Shown in pieces: positions 1 through 10,332 of a stretch of DNA of 64,000 nt (position 1 is its first letter; the number at the start of each line of letters is the position of its first letter). Origin of the DNA: Ctena decussata (taxonomy: Eukaryota; Mollusca; Bivalvia; Lucinida; Lucinidae). The notes under the pieces are model-generated. The model was not told where the DNA came from, searched no databases, and was given only the letters and a program-made list of their open reading frames with translations. The DNA is taken from positions 48,721,757-48,785,756 of the forward strand of contig OZ022499.1 in assembly GCA_963989385.1 (NCBI GenBank), read 5' to 3'. Both the position numbers and the translations under genes were made by a program.

Positions 1-600
1 TATGTATCCTGATTTATAGATATCAATAACTCGAATATTGGATATCCATAATTGGAAATATGGATATCAATAAGTAGGGAATTTATAGTAAAATAGCTCC
101 CGATGCGGCCGTTTTACTATTTTTTCTCTTATTCATTGATATTAATTATTCAAATAATGGATATCCATTATTCAAATTATTTGATATCTATAATGATTTA
201 TGGATATTATATCCATTATTATTTATTGATATCCGTAATTCGAATTATGGATATCTATAATTCGCATTATAGATATCTATGACTCGAATTATGGGTATTC
301 ATAAATCATGTTGAACTATAGATATCAATAAATCAAATTCATTCGAATTAAAGATATCCGACATTCGAATTATGGATAACTGTAATTCGACATGATTTAT
401 AGATATCCGTTATTCTATTTATGGATATCAATTATTCGAATTATAGATATCAAAAATTAAATAGATATCTAGATATCCATAAATCGATTTATAGATATCT
501 ATAATTCGAATTCTGGATATCCAATATTCACCCTGATTTATGGATATCAGTAAATCGAATTATGGATATACATTATTCGAATTATGGATATCATTAAATA
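1..600. repeat. GATATC-centred palindromic repeat array
   Basis: The block is very AT-rich and is built from short, partly self-complementary units around GATATC, typically ATGGATATC followed by AATTCGAATTAT. Spacing varies between about 20 and 35 bp, so it is not a clean tandem satellite. Both strands carry the same words, so cruciforms are possible. A small hairpin (AGTAAAA pairing with TTTTACT) lies near 88-120. The left edge is cut by the window. A differently worded GATATC array occurs at 43.2-44.9 kb. Confidence 0.75.
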
Positions 601-769
601 GAGAATAAATAGTAAAACGGCACCCCATAGATAGAAATCTTTTATTTCTTTTCTACAGACCCTGTGCAGATCAATATCAACAAGTTTATTGAATTAATAC
701 CTTATAGCGCGTGCGTCCATCAGCAAATAACACATGCGAATATCTAAAAATATAACTCAATATTAATTT

Positions 770-1005
770 GAGCCGCGACACGACAAAACCAACAATGTGG
801 TTGTGCGTCCAGCGCAGACTCAGGTCAGCCTGGGCATCCGCCCAGTCTGACCAGAGTCTTCGCTGTCCGCATGAAGGTAGCTTAGAGCCTAAGCTACCCT
901 TTGAGCACTTATCGAAGAATCTGATCAAACTGGGTGGCTGCCCAGGCTGATCTGAGTCTTCGCTTGGCGCACAACCACTCTGTTGGTTTTCTCGGGTCGC
1001 GGCTC
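770..1005. mobile_element. Fold-back MITE, family A (copy 1)
   Basis: A 236-bp element starts GAGCCGCGACACGACAAAAC and ends with its reverse complement (GTTTTCTCGGGTCGCGGCTC, one mismatch). The two halves pair almost throughout through inner words such as GATCAGCCTGGGC and its complement. It is flanked by ATTT on both sides, which may be a target duplication. It has no real coding capacity; open frames crossing it are by-products of the palindrome. Other full copies are at 4894, 19105, 20488, 47011 and 55255. Confidence 0.85.
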
Positions 1006-1434
1006 ATTTCTGCAATGGCATATTAGTCCGGGCTAACGACTAATCAAATCCTCAAGACGATCAGCTTTCATAAAAACCTGTGGTTCTTAAACCATTAACT
1101 TCTGAGATAGAATACTATATCAAAGTGCCTCATAAAGACGAGAATTCGAGAACAACATACTCACAGCGCCTACATTCTTTTATGTATATTAGTATTATTT
1201 TAATGATCTGATATTTCATTGCTGATTCGGGAATGAAAATAGTTGTCATATGAGCTTCGTAAATATCTAAAAGAAACCCTGTTAGGTCAACCTAATGGAG
1301 GTGGAACAAAGGACATACACTGTCGAGGGTCGTTAAACATAATGATAAGCCAGTCGGCCTCACATGTGACTGAATTTTTCTTTCGCCAAAACATTTATTA
1401 CCACAAAGATTACTTGCATTCTATTGTTCACTCA
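1006..1434. other. No recognised feature
   Basis: AT-rich unique-looking DNA. A 99-codon frame begins in it near 1243 but runs into a dispersed repeat and shows no domain. Confidence 0.5.
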
Positions 1435-1625
1435 TCTGCAGTCAACTCTGGATGTCTCAAAGTTAAAGTGCATCCCAAACTGCTTATATTTCAAAGAAAA
1501 TTTTCTGATCCCAGAAAAGTTACTTTCAGATACATGAGTTGAAATGTTAAGAGTAATAAGAAGTGTGTCCAAACTATATTCTTTGATATAAGACAGTACT
1601 TTGAGATATCAGTGTTTCAGATAAC
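1435..1625 (-). repeat. Dispersed repeat R1 (copy 1, reverse)
   Basis: The reverse complement matches 55012-55190 over most of its length. Shared words are CTGATATCTCAAAGTA, CTTATATCAA, CATTTCAACTC and AAATTTTCTTTG-like text, in the same order. The two copies have drifted. It is a non-coding interspersed repeat of about 190 bp; its class was not identified. Confidence 0.65.
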
Positions 1626-1714
1626 GAACTATGTTGTTTGCCGACGATTCACTGGATATGTGTCCATAAAACTTATGCTTAGGAAACGGCAACGAGGACG
1701 GGGAAGGTTGAAGA

Positions 1715-1880
1715 CTATATTTTATTGTGTTTGAGGCATTTTTGCTTCCCGAAGGGTGAACAAAGAGTCGCAACTTTGTCCATCCGTCCGTCCATCACAA
1801 TTTGTACGGAACCCATCTTTGAGAGAATTAAAAGGAGTTACATGAACTAAAGGGAACTAAATAAAACTGCTCGTATCAGT
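1715..1880 (-). mobile_element. Possible HINE/pearl-like 3' end fragment
   Basis: A short CCGT tract (CCATCCGTCCGTCCATC at about 1782) follows a small hairpin-like word (CTTCCCGAAGGG). This is the layout of the 3' ends of the larger elements at 35901 and 22669 seen in reverse. No core repeats remain, so the assignment is weak. Confidence 0.35.
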
Positions 1881-2112
1881 GGAGGACAATGAGAGGAGGA
1901 AGTTCAGAGCACATGAGCCATAACCGTATTATAATATGTTTTTGAATTATTTCTCTTCCTAGTTTTTTTTTTCAGTTTTGTGCTTGTCTACTTAGAATAT
2001 TGATAACTGCCAATGAGGTAGGGTATAAAGCAAGTATCATAACCCTACGAGAATTGCAAACACACACACAAACACAATGCAGAACGCAAGAACTATTACC
2101 TAACACAAGTAG

Positions 2113-2354
2113 ATGATTGGTTGGTTTTAAACGACTCTTTGAGACAGTATTTGAGTCTATATCGGGCCGTATCCCAAAGAGAGAGAGAGAGAAAGAGAAA
2201 TGATAGACGAGAGACAAGATAAAAAATGTCCAAACTACACTCACCCGCACCTACTGCACGCACAGTAAGCCCTTGCCCTACTATTAGCCAAATCAGTAGG
2301 ACGCCCCGGCACTGGAAATTATACTCAGCACCATCGCACCACCCAACCATCCCC
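2113..2354 (-). mobile_element. SINE family B (copy 1)
   Basis: A full-length 242-bp SINE in reverse orientation, bounded by a perfect 13-bp target duplication CTAACACAAGTAG (2100-2112 and 2355-2367). Read on the minus strand it begins GGGGATGGTTGGGTGGTGCG, contains a CT-rich middle and GGCCCGATATAGACT, and ends with a short (AACC)-type tail. The 5' head has only weak resemblance to tRNA promoter boxes. Four more copies lie in the window. Confidence 0.9.
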
Positions 2355-2367
2355 CTAACACAAGTAG

Positions 2368-2865
2368 TATTTATAATGACCAGCCATGACGTAGATTAAC
2401 ACAATCATTGTGATTACTGTTCATTTCTATGCTCATTGATGGCTTACCATAATTTGGCATAAGATGAGAAAACTGCCTTCCTGAGTAGATTGGCATCGTT
2501 CTTATTCATTTATCCCCATTTTTTTTCACTTTTACTTGCATTAAATTTACACAGAAAATCCCTTCTACATCACTACACCCACTTCCCTATTGCTCACTTT
2601 CGGGGAGCATCATCGGTTTCATCGACTGTCATGTTACAGTGAACGGGGCATTTAAGCACAAGGTTTTATGCAATGGTAAATTGGTACTGCGATAAAACTA
2701 TTTTTGGATGACCCCTTCAACGTTCGGAAACTTCTTTGATATTTTTTATATTCATTTGTCAATGAACCCATTATTGTACTCTTGTTGCATCTTATTCTAG
2801 AAACAAACTTCAGCCAGCACAGATGTTGCTATTTCATAGGAATACATTGGATAACACGATTCAAA
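2368..2865 (+). other. Upstream region of the receptor gene
   Basis: No gene is visible. It precedes the start codon of the gene at 2866 and probably holds its 5' UTR and perhaps an untranslated exon: AG acceptors after pyrimidine-rich text occur near 2800 and 2817. No convincing TATA or initiator was identified. Confidence 0.35.
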
Positions 2866-4245
2866 ATGGGCAATTTGATAATTATACTGGTACTGTCATT
2901 TCAGTTGGGAATGTTACTGTTGGCGGATTCTACAGATTCATTCAATGATACAGAAGATTTTCTCACAGAGCTACTGTCCCTTCACCAGGAATACTGTGAC
3001 AGTGGGACAGATCTTTGCACCGACGACTCTGAGCGGGAACCAAGTCCATTGATGTTTCCTATGCCATGTTGTATACCATGTTCATGTGGGCCAACTTGCA
3101 GAAGTACGCATACATGTTGCCCAGGGTATTTAATTCACTTGCATGGAGAGGAAGACATTTGGTTAGGAAATGCGTCTACCCAATCGCGACAAGAGTCACA
3201 CAATGACAGAGAAACGTTAATCCAACCTGACAATGACTTACGCGATATTCTACAAGCAGAAAAGAATAAGACTAACCTAGCTAGAGAATCAGAATTTTTC
3301 AAAGAGGGAACAAACAGTTTCAGTAATATAACGGAGAGTGCCAATCAGAGCTTTTTGTCAGACAGTAACGCACAAGAGGGCATTGAATCAGGTGGTATTA
3401 CATCTTATAAAATGCAAATGGTCTCAACAGATGCCCCTTTGATTAAATTACATTCGGAAAATGATACTTCGAAAAAGCTACAGATCGGTATGAAGACGAC
3501 AATTTGTGTTAGACCTCAAATAAAATATTATCCAAACCGTTACCCAGATTCTCAAGCATATGAAATGGTTGATTCATGCTCGAAAGAGGGAGCCAAATGT
3601 CATTCTGGTTTTCATAACAAACTCATCAGTGATATGATCCCTGTTACATCTGTTAAAAGTGGGATAACCTACGTAAATAAACATTGTTATTTGTGTAACG
3701 AACCAGACAAATACGAGGAAAGGGCGGTATATACATGGAAGCCCATGCTTGTTCGTAAACAACGCCGGTATATATCACACTTGTACGAAAGTCCCCAGTC
3801 TATCTTGCCAACTTTAGAAACACCTGGCAGCAACATCCTTTTCTTGCCGCCAAAGTATGCGCTTATTCAGGCGTGCCAACTGTTTGATGTCATTTCCTGT
3901 AACGAAACCGGTTTGTGGGAATACTACGATAAGCTGATAGAAAATATGTGCAGTTCCGGCTACAACCTACCAGTCAGACATACTGTCGGAGGCAAAATAT
4001 TAATGTTTAAAAATATAGCATGTGTTATATGCAACATTCGTAGTGAAAGCCTTGAAAAATCGCTTTCTTGTGGCTACTCGCTTGCATACCCCAAACATTT
4101 TATTAGCATGTCACTAAATATAGAGACTGAAGACTTCGATGTTAAAGCTTCCGACACAGAGCCATTTACAGAATTTTATATCAAGAAAACCCCTTCAAAC
4201 GTACCCAAACCTCACCTGTGTCAAAAAGGATATATCCATATTATG
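2866..4245 (+). CDS. Receptor-like type I membrane protein, exon encoding signal peptide and ectodomain
   Basis: The start ATG (AAAATGG context) begins a hydrophobic signal peptide (MGNLIIILVLSFQLGMLLLA); the frame is open further upstream but without a better start. Residues 68-85 form a dense Cys motif (PCCIPCSCGPTC, then TCCPG) resembling somatomedin-B-like motifs at the N termini of mollusc GPCR-like receptors. A low-complexity stretch with many N-x-S/T sites follows. From about residue 213 a second Cys-bearing block contains YEMVDSC and NKHCYLCNEP, wording I associate with the same receptor group. The exon ends exactly after a codon at ATG|GTAAG (donor 4246), in phase with the acceptor at 6934. 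Together the two exons give 770 residues. Role inferred: cell-surface binding protein, ligand unknown. Without splicing the frame would run on to 4449. Confidence 0.75.
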
Positions 4246-4893
4246 GTAAGATATCAGCAAGTATCTGTATATAAAGCTTTAACAACGTCGTATCATTGCC
4301 GATATGGCGTCATGACAAAACATTCATTTGTTGCAGCGACACTGATACGGCATTTTTTTTCTTCTAAAAGGCAATCGGTTGCTACTTGTATTTTTCAAAC
4401 TAAAAAGTATGAAACATCTACATTTCTCAGCAGGTACATAACGTTGTAATAACACCAAACCACGTCGATGTTTGATGTTAAATCAGCGTTGCTTCAGTGT
4501 TCTTTTGAACGCCGGTTTCATTTGTTAATTGCTTTGCCCTCAAATAGCAGGCAAACTTGTAAGCGAAATCTACGTTTCCGAGCGGGCAAAGGAATCAACG
4601 TTGTATTAAAGTCGATGAAATATCAAATGACATATTCAGTATTATATTTTAGCGCGTTAACCCACGTCTTGCAAAGGAAATACTGTGTCTCCCGTGCTGA
4701 GGTTATCACCTCGCCCGGTCTTATCACCGCGAATCATGCCCTTTGGATGAACAGAGGTAGTCAGTGCCGACGATGATGTTTGACGCGTTGTCGATTTACG
4801 TGCACGCTTGTACGGGTATAACTATACGTTTTGATATCCAATCCGGGTATTGCTTCGGCAATGATAGTGGAATTGAATATGTGAAAAACAAAT
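4246..4893 (+). other. Receptor intron, 5' part
   Basis: This is the start of a 2.69-kb intron (4246-6934). A 102-codon frame at 4468-4776 lies here; it shows no recognisable domain and is probably chance. Confidence 0.5.
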
Positions 4894-5129
4894 GAGCCGT
4901 GACACGAGAAAACCAACAAAGTGGTTGCGCGCCCAGCGCAGACTCAGATCAGCCTGGGCATCCGCCCAGTCTGATCAGAGTCTTCGCTGTCCGCATGTAG
5001 GTAGCTTAGACCCTCAGCTACCCTTTAAGCGCTTAGCGAAGACTCTGATCAGACTGTACGGATGCCCAGGATGATCTGAGTCTGCGCTGGGCGCTCAACC
5101 ACATTGTTGGTTTTGTCGTGTCGCGGCTC
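4894..5129. mobile_element. Fold-back MITE, family A (copy 2)
   Basis: A 236-bp near-palindrome with TGAGCCGTGACACGAGAAAA at the left and TTTTGTCGTGTCGCGGCTCA at the right. It lies inside the receptor intron. AAAT occurs on both sides and may be a target duplication. The inner arms carry GATCAGCCTGGGCATCC and complementary text. It is non-coding. Confidence 0.85.
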
Positions 5130-5834
5130 AAATTATAACATGAGATGTAGATAAGCGATCGCCCTCTTCAATAACAATCGCCCATTATGATCCCTCGAGC
5201 TAAAGTTCTTGGGCTGATAAATCACGGGTTAAATAAATGTTGCGAAAACCAAAACCCCATGTGAACGTATCAAAATATAGACAATGATACATGTACGGCG
5301 TTGTGTTGCGACGTTGATTTTTTTGGGGTCAAAATTTGATTCCTGCTGGTATGGGATTAGTTAACAAACTGAACAAATAGTCGATATATAGTTGAAATAT
5401 CTGTTAGCATTTTTAATCAGACGAATACCTATTGCTTAGTGAAAACTATGCCACCTTTGGACTGAATTGTATATTTTGTGTATTTGTTTACGGCTTTATG
5501 CCAACAGTTTTCTTTCAGTTCGTATTAACCCCAGTCTCTCACTTAAGATGATGGCCGAATACCCACAGGGTGTTATTCGTCGAGGGTTAATATGAGAAAT
5601 GATATGAAAACTGTCATATAGTAATCTATTTATCATAAGACTTTTACTTTTATACTGAAAACCATGCGAATGAAAAAGCAAAACCAGCAAATGATTAGGG
5701 GACTGCTATTTGCAGCTGAAGTATTTTCTCTGATGTCTACTTCTAAGAAGAAATTCTTATAACGTCATTTCAAAATGAAAATATAGCGTGTGGGTATTCA
5801 TTTTCTTAACTAAATCGAATGGAATTCTTAGAAA

Positions 5835-6358
5835 CAAGAAAAGTTGTCTGAAGACAACAGGGTGCGCCTTACTGGAGGTGGCGCCCATGGTTACATTCAA
5901 CTTGACTTCAAACCAAGTTGTAAACGTTAGTGAATGTTAAACATAAGACTGCGTCAAGGTCACAGGAAGATAGCCTGTGACCAAGCTATCTCCTCCCTAA
6001 TGTAAAAGTAGTCAAAGTATTATGATATAAAACCATATGAGTATGGCGATGTAATAGAAAATAAATGGATAAGCGTGTGCCAGGCATTATGCTCTAGCCT
6101 ATTTTAAGTTTGAAATATTTGTCAGAATTAAAAGTATGCATTGGTCCAGATGGCATGACCATAACCCATCTATAGACTGAGAAATATCAAAATGTCAATG
6201 AAATATAAAAATGGAGATCAAATTCCAAAGTGAATACATATTGTGAGAAACGGACCTAAACGCAAATCAGTTACACAAGTTGAACTGATCACAGACGCTA
6301 ACGCGGACGCAAACGTTGCGCATACTCGGACTACGACGCTTGGGTAATATAGCATTAA
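5835..6358 (+). mobile_element. HINE/pearl-like element family H4 (short copy, forward)
   Basis: The 5' end is a hairpin (GTTGTC, TGAA loop, GACAAC) followed by GGGTGCGCC. The 3' end has short GACGC/AACGC words and then CTCGGACTACGACGCTTGGG. The copy at 28614-29452 has the same ends in opposite orientation. This copy is shorter and lies inside the receptor intron. The architecture matches Helentron-associated non-autonomous elements; that family placement is inferred. Confidence 0.6.
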
Positions 6359-6782
6359 CTCATTTTTCTTCACAAATGCGCGCGCATACATGTATCAGTC
6401 TGTGCTTCCACCAGTACTGTTAACTCAGCATAAGATAAATACTTTTTCATCCGAAACAATACGTTATAATTAACTATTCTATTCGCATAACAGTCTTTAT
6501 AATTGTTGTTTGTGACCTTGTATTTTTGCTATCCGTTAATGCGTAGTGTCCCACACACTTGATCCTATGTAGTTTGATCAGCCATTTAGCATTGCCGTAT
6601 TTCTTCAGCTATGAGACGGAGATGTTTCCCTTTCAAAACAATAGAAACAACCGTTTTGGAAGGAAAATAAGAAAAAAAATCTAAAGCAATTTCATTGGTT
6701 TAGACATTTGGGTTCAATATAGAGAAGGAAAATACGTCATTTAATAGCCGAAAAAGTACGCAACGGTATATCATCTAGCGTC

Positions 6783-6944
6783 GGTCTTCAAGCTGAATCA
6801 CTTACTGATTGTATCTTTATTTCCAGAATATGTGTAGGTCTTCAAGCTGAATTACTTACTGATTGTATTTTTATTTCCAGAATATGTGTAGGTCTTCAAG
6901 CTGAATTACTTACTGTTTGTATTTTAATTTGCAGAATAGGTGCA
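6783..6944 (+). repeat. Triplicated 3' splice site (3 x 54 bp)
   Basis: Three head-to-tail 54-bp units start at 6783, 6837 and 6891. Each holds GGTCTTCAAGCTGAAT, a pyrimidine tract and an AG acceptor (exon starts would be 6827, 6881 and 6935). Only the third continues into the long exon. Either upstream acceptor, joined in phase 0, reads seven codons (NMCRSSS) and then TGA at 6848 or 6902. The array could give truncated, membrane-free isoforms or feed transcripts into nonsense-mediated decay. The repeat is seen directly; use of the extra sites is inference. Confidence 0.85.
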
Positions 6945-7867
6945 GAAAGCTGTACTGTCCTCGAGATCACTACATGCATGGTGGCAGCTGTAAACCCCTT
7001 TACGATGTAGTTTCCGGACTCTATTTGAACATTAAACTGAAAATCATCACAAATCAGACAATCCACAATTCTGGTCGACACGAATTCACTGAAAAGCTGA
7101 AAGTCATTGTCGAATCCACTTTAAATCGGACAGTTAGTTTGCAAATGTACGTTATACACCTTTGGTTTCTTCCAAGATCCAAGATGAATTCAAAAGAGTA
7201 CTATGTCTGTTCCATCTACCTTTACCACTTAAAAGGTAAATTTAAATACAGTCTAGCAATAAAGGAAATTTACGAGTTTTATATGTCGATTCAAACACAA
7301 AGTGAGCTCATTCTTAGCACAGGCATAAACCTTTTTCTTAAATATGTTTTCGGGAATGAATTTGTTCTTGATGGAAAAGTCTTAATTGACAAAAGCATTG
7401 GCATGGCTCTTACACCTCTAGATGAAAACTGGTGGAAAGAGGTCGTGCCTGATTCATTCATGACTGTCTCAGATTCCACCTGGTGTTATATGGTAGCAAT
7501 AACAAGTGACGAACTTCAGTATGATACAATGGCGGGAGTGCTGAAGGTCAAACAAACAAATATAACCATTTATACGGAGCTATTTGATCCCAGCAGCGGT
7601 TTACATTACCTGTGCATAGACTTGTTTACTGCGGTTCAACATTCAACCATCGTTTCTGGTACTACTTACATTCAAAAAGAGGAAACCTACCTTGATGAGG
7701 CCCCGTGGTATTTCAGTAAGACATTTGTTATTTTATGGTTTGTACTAGCTGCCATAGTAATTGGCATGATCGTGTACAAACTAAAATCGTTGGCTGCTGA
7801 ACAAAATTCTGAGTACAGAACAACTGTAATGGGCATCACAAGAGATCCATCGGACATACAGCGTTGA
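6935..7867 (+). CDS. Receptor-like membrane protein, terminal exon with Cys motif and membrane span
   Basis: The exon begins right after ATTTGCAG and encodes residues 461-770. It opens with CPRDHYMHGGSCKPLY, a motif of the C-P-x-x-Y-x6-C-x-P-L-Y type that I associate with the juxtamembrane ectodomain of mollusc GPCR-like receptors. About 220 ectodomain residues follow, including a WCYMV block. Residues 723-741 (TFVILWFVLAAIVIGMIVY) form a single membrane helix, then a 29-residue cytoplasmic tail ending DPSDIQR and a TGA. No further helices are encoded, so the product is single-pass rather than a 7TM receptor. It could be a decoy or co-receptor, or a gene that lost its 7TM exons; the sequence does not decide. 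The nearest AATAAA (8079) lies inside the transposon that begins 125 bp downstream. Confidence 0.75.
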   Translation, partial: NRCRKLYCPRDHYMHGGSCKPLYDVVSGLYLNIKLKIITNQTIHNSGRHEFTEKLKVIVESTLNRTVSLQMYVIHLWFLPRSKMNSKEYYVCSIYLYHLKGKFKYSLAIKEIYEFYMSIQTQSELILSTGINLFLKYVFGNEFVLDGKVLIDKSIGMALTPLDENWWKEVVPDSFMTVSDSTWCYMVAITSDELQYDTMAGVLKVKQTNITIYTELFDPSSGLHYLCIDLFTAVQHSTIVSGTTYIQKEETYLDEAPWYFSKTFVILWFVLAAIVIGMIVYKLKSLAAEQNSEYRTTVMGITRDPSDIQR

Positions 7868-7917
7868 AACGGATCAACATCGACATACATATGATGTTGC
7901 ATCGACACTGGCGCCAT

Positions 7918-7988
7918 ACCTAGCAGGCAAACAGCACTAAATTAACTATGGATTCGCATTTATTCAACATCATGTCAAAGTCGCTGAA
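7918..7988. repeat. Left half of a palindromic GTTGAATCAAC-type MITE split by a transposon
   Basis: The sequence CAGGCAAACAGC through TTCAACATC resembles one end of the palindromic MITE at 29729-29837. The matching other half (GTTGATGATTCAACG to TGTGCCC, about 14328-14370) lies beyond the far end of the transposon at 7993-14323. The transposon therefore probably inserted into an older MITE copy. Confidence 0.45.
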
Positions 7989-8736
7989 TTAAGGTGAGGT
8001 GGGAGGAATTGACAAAACACATGATTTTATTCATACTTCCTTATTTTGTACATTTTCAGTCCCTCTTTCAGAAAATGTAATAAAAAAGGGGGGTCGCCGA
8101 TGTCGTTTTCAAGATATCTGACCTCGAAAACGTCAATTTTTCCACTTTTTCGAGCCGACGTTATAATGGCGTTCTATGGAAAACGCACTTTTTTGCTCGT
8201 CTCTCTTTGATAAAAACCTTCATTCTGAGAAAACAAAACACTTTTTTTTCTTTAAAAACTAACACAGTATGGTTCAATGATAGAAGTTTACATTAAAGAA
8301 ATAAAAATAGTAGGTCGCCGAACTAACTTTCGAGCTTATAAGCATAAAATACCCGGCTTACCGTCTCTTTAGACTGAAATGTTAACGTTGCGCATGGTGA
8401 TGTTAACGTTACTTAACGTTTCGAGCCACATATCGACTATCGCTTTTTGTAGGCTGTCGGCAAATTTGTCTGTGACTTTCATCACTCATGATTGTCATCG
8501 TCGGGGAAAGTGCAGGATGAAGGCAGATGTAATACTTTTCTCTTTAAATTAGCCGGCTTAACTTTTTTTTTATTTAAAAAATCGAAAACATTGCCATTAT
8601 GCCCTCTCATACAGTTGACGCGCACCCGAGTTGAAAAACTCTCAGAAGCAACAATTCCCTTGTCCACTTGTCGTTTGTACAGTGAAAGCGAGTCAAGTTT
8701 TCCAGTTCCTGACCCGACTCAAGAAAGATTAAAATC

Positions 8737-8890
8737 TTAAAGAGTTCTTCAGGAGCAGAGAACACACTCAGAAGCAAGAACATGGGCCAGACTGCGTAGT
8801 TTCGGCTAATAAAGCCTCCTCAGGGACCCTGACAATATCTGGTAACGAAACCATACTGCAATTTCTTAATTTTAATTGGGCAGTCGATTC
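8737..8890 (+). repeat. Dispersed repeat R2 (copy 1)
   Basis: It matches 50629-50785 in the same orientation: AAAGAGTTC, GAACATGGGCCAGACT, AGTTTCGGCTAA, AAAGCCTC and TTGGGCAGTCGATTC occur in order. No coding capacity is visible. Here it sits in the left outer part of the TTAA transposon. Confidence 0.7.
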
Positions 8891-9733
8891 TGGATTCAAT
8901 TTCACGAGGCTTTGTTGTCGTATGGAAAGGACCAGTCTCTATAAGGCCATTTTCATGGCTAAAACCGATTTTCTTTAAACTTTGTATACTTTAACTGATA
9001 TGTATTGACTGTCCTATGGTGCAATACCAGATTATTTGGTTCACTGGTTTTTGCTGTATGCACGATTTAAGTGGGTGGGATAATTCCACCACATTAAAAG
9101 TATAGTTACAAAAATGCTATTTTTTCTATTCCAAGTTCATGCTTCAAAATGGTGGTTGCAATAGGAAAAGTACACTTCTGGACTTAAGATGATGATAATA
9201 TTGTTCTGAAATTCATACCAGAATAGAGTTTATATTCGCTTGTAAGATGTACCCCAATTTCAGTATTTTTTGTTCTCCGACTTTACGAAAAACCACAACA
9301 CGTTCACAGTTTTCAAGATTTTTTAAAAATCTTTTGCTATTATTATGTTGATATAATAGGCATTGCAGGCATATGTCAGAATTTATTTTATGATCATTAA
9401 TATGAGAGTTATCTCCTCACGAAATTTGATTTTGTCCGTTTTTCAATATCAGCATGCATTTGTCATTCCATAGTACTCCAAACTCCATTTGGCAGTTGAA
9501 AACACCTTTTGATGCAAATATTTGTTGATTTTTGTAGGCATTGGAGTTACTTTTGCATGCGACGATGTCATTTTTTTATGTTATTTTGAAATAAGGATAC
9601 CTCGCATCTGGAAAATTAACAAATTGCCAATGACTTTCAAGCAGCGTTTGCTTAGTTTTGCAACCTCATTAAACTCATGCATAAATGCTTAAATTAAAGT
9701 CCTTATGGCCCATTCGTGTTTTTACGCTGGTTA

Positions 9734-9896
9734 TTATTCATCTTCTTCAGAATCGCTAGACGTACTCCATGTGTCAACAGTATCTTTTACATAATCAATG
9801 TGCATCTTGCTCGGTTTGGCTTCACTGTTTTCTGTTTCGTTGCGGTAATATCCTAAATACCAAAGCACTGAAGCCACATGTGCACAACAACCAACG
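9734..9896 (-). pseudogene. Inverted copy of the transposase C-terminal SWIM segment
   Basis: On the minus strand this reads TVGCCAHVASVLWYLGYYRN and continues to an acidic C terminus (DSEEDE, stop at 9734). It is the inverted duplicate of the last ~55 codons of the plus-strand transposase. It keeps the His of the zinc-binding C-x-H that the other copy has lost. At 9896/9897 it meets plus-strand transposase code head to head, so it has no start of its own. Confidence 0.75.
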
Positions 9897-9945
9897 GTTA
9901 CAAAGGTAAGATGGGTTGTTGAATCAGCCAATAGCAGGATTAAAA

Positions 9946-10301
9946 ATAGCCATCAGAGGAGATGGCAAATCCCCCGACCGAAGGCCCCTTGCGCTTTGGT
10001 AAACACAGTGCCCTTCAAAACACATATAAATAGTATACTGTCATTCTTTTATGCTCCTTATTGACAATATCTGTTTAACAGATGCATGATTATCTTACAC
10101 TCAGACCGAAACAGTATGCCAGATTGCTAAAAAGAGGTAAAATCTCAAATAGCAACCATGTAGACAATGTATTGCATATGATACCTTCAACATTTCAAAA
10201 TGTGTGAATAACTTCTGAAGTACAAGCCCTACTAATCTAATTTTGAGCTCTCTAGTAAGTGAATTTGGACAAAGAATCCAAATCTGATTTTTTTTTTTTT
10301 T

Positions 10302-10332
<31 letters not shown>

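Noticed and set aside
4468..4776. 102-codon frame in the receptor intron
   Set aside because: No domain, no splice support and no similarity to the flanking exons; likely chance.
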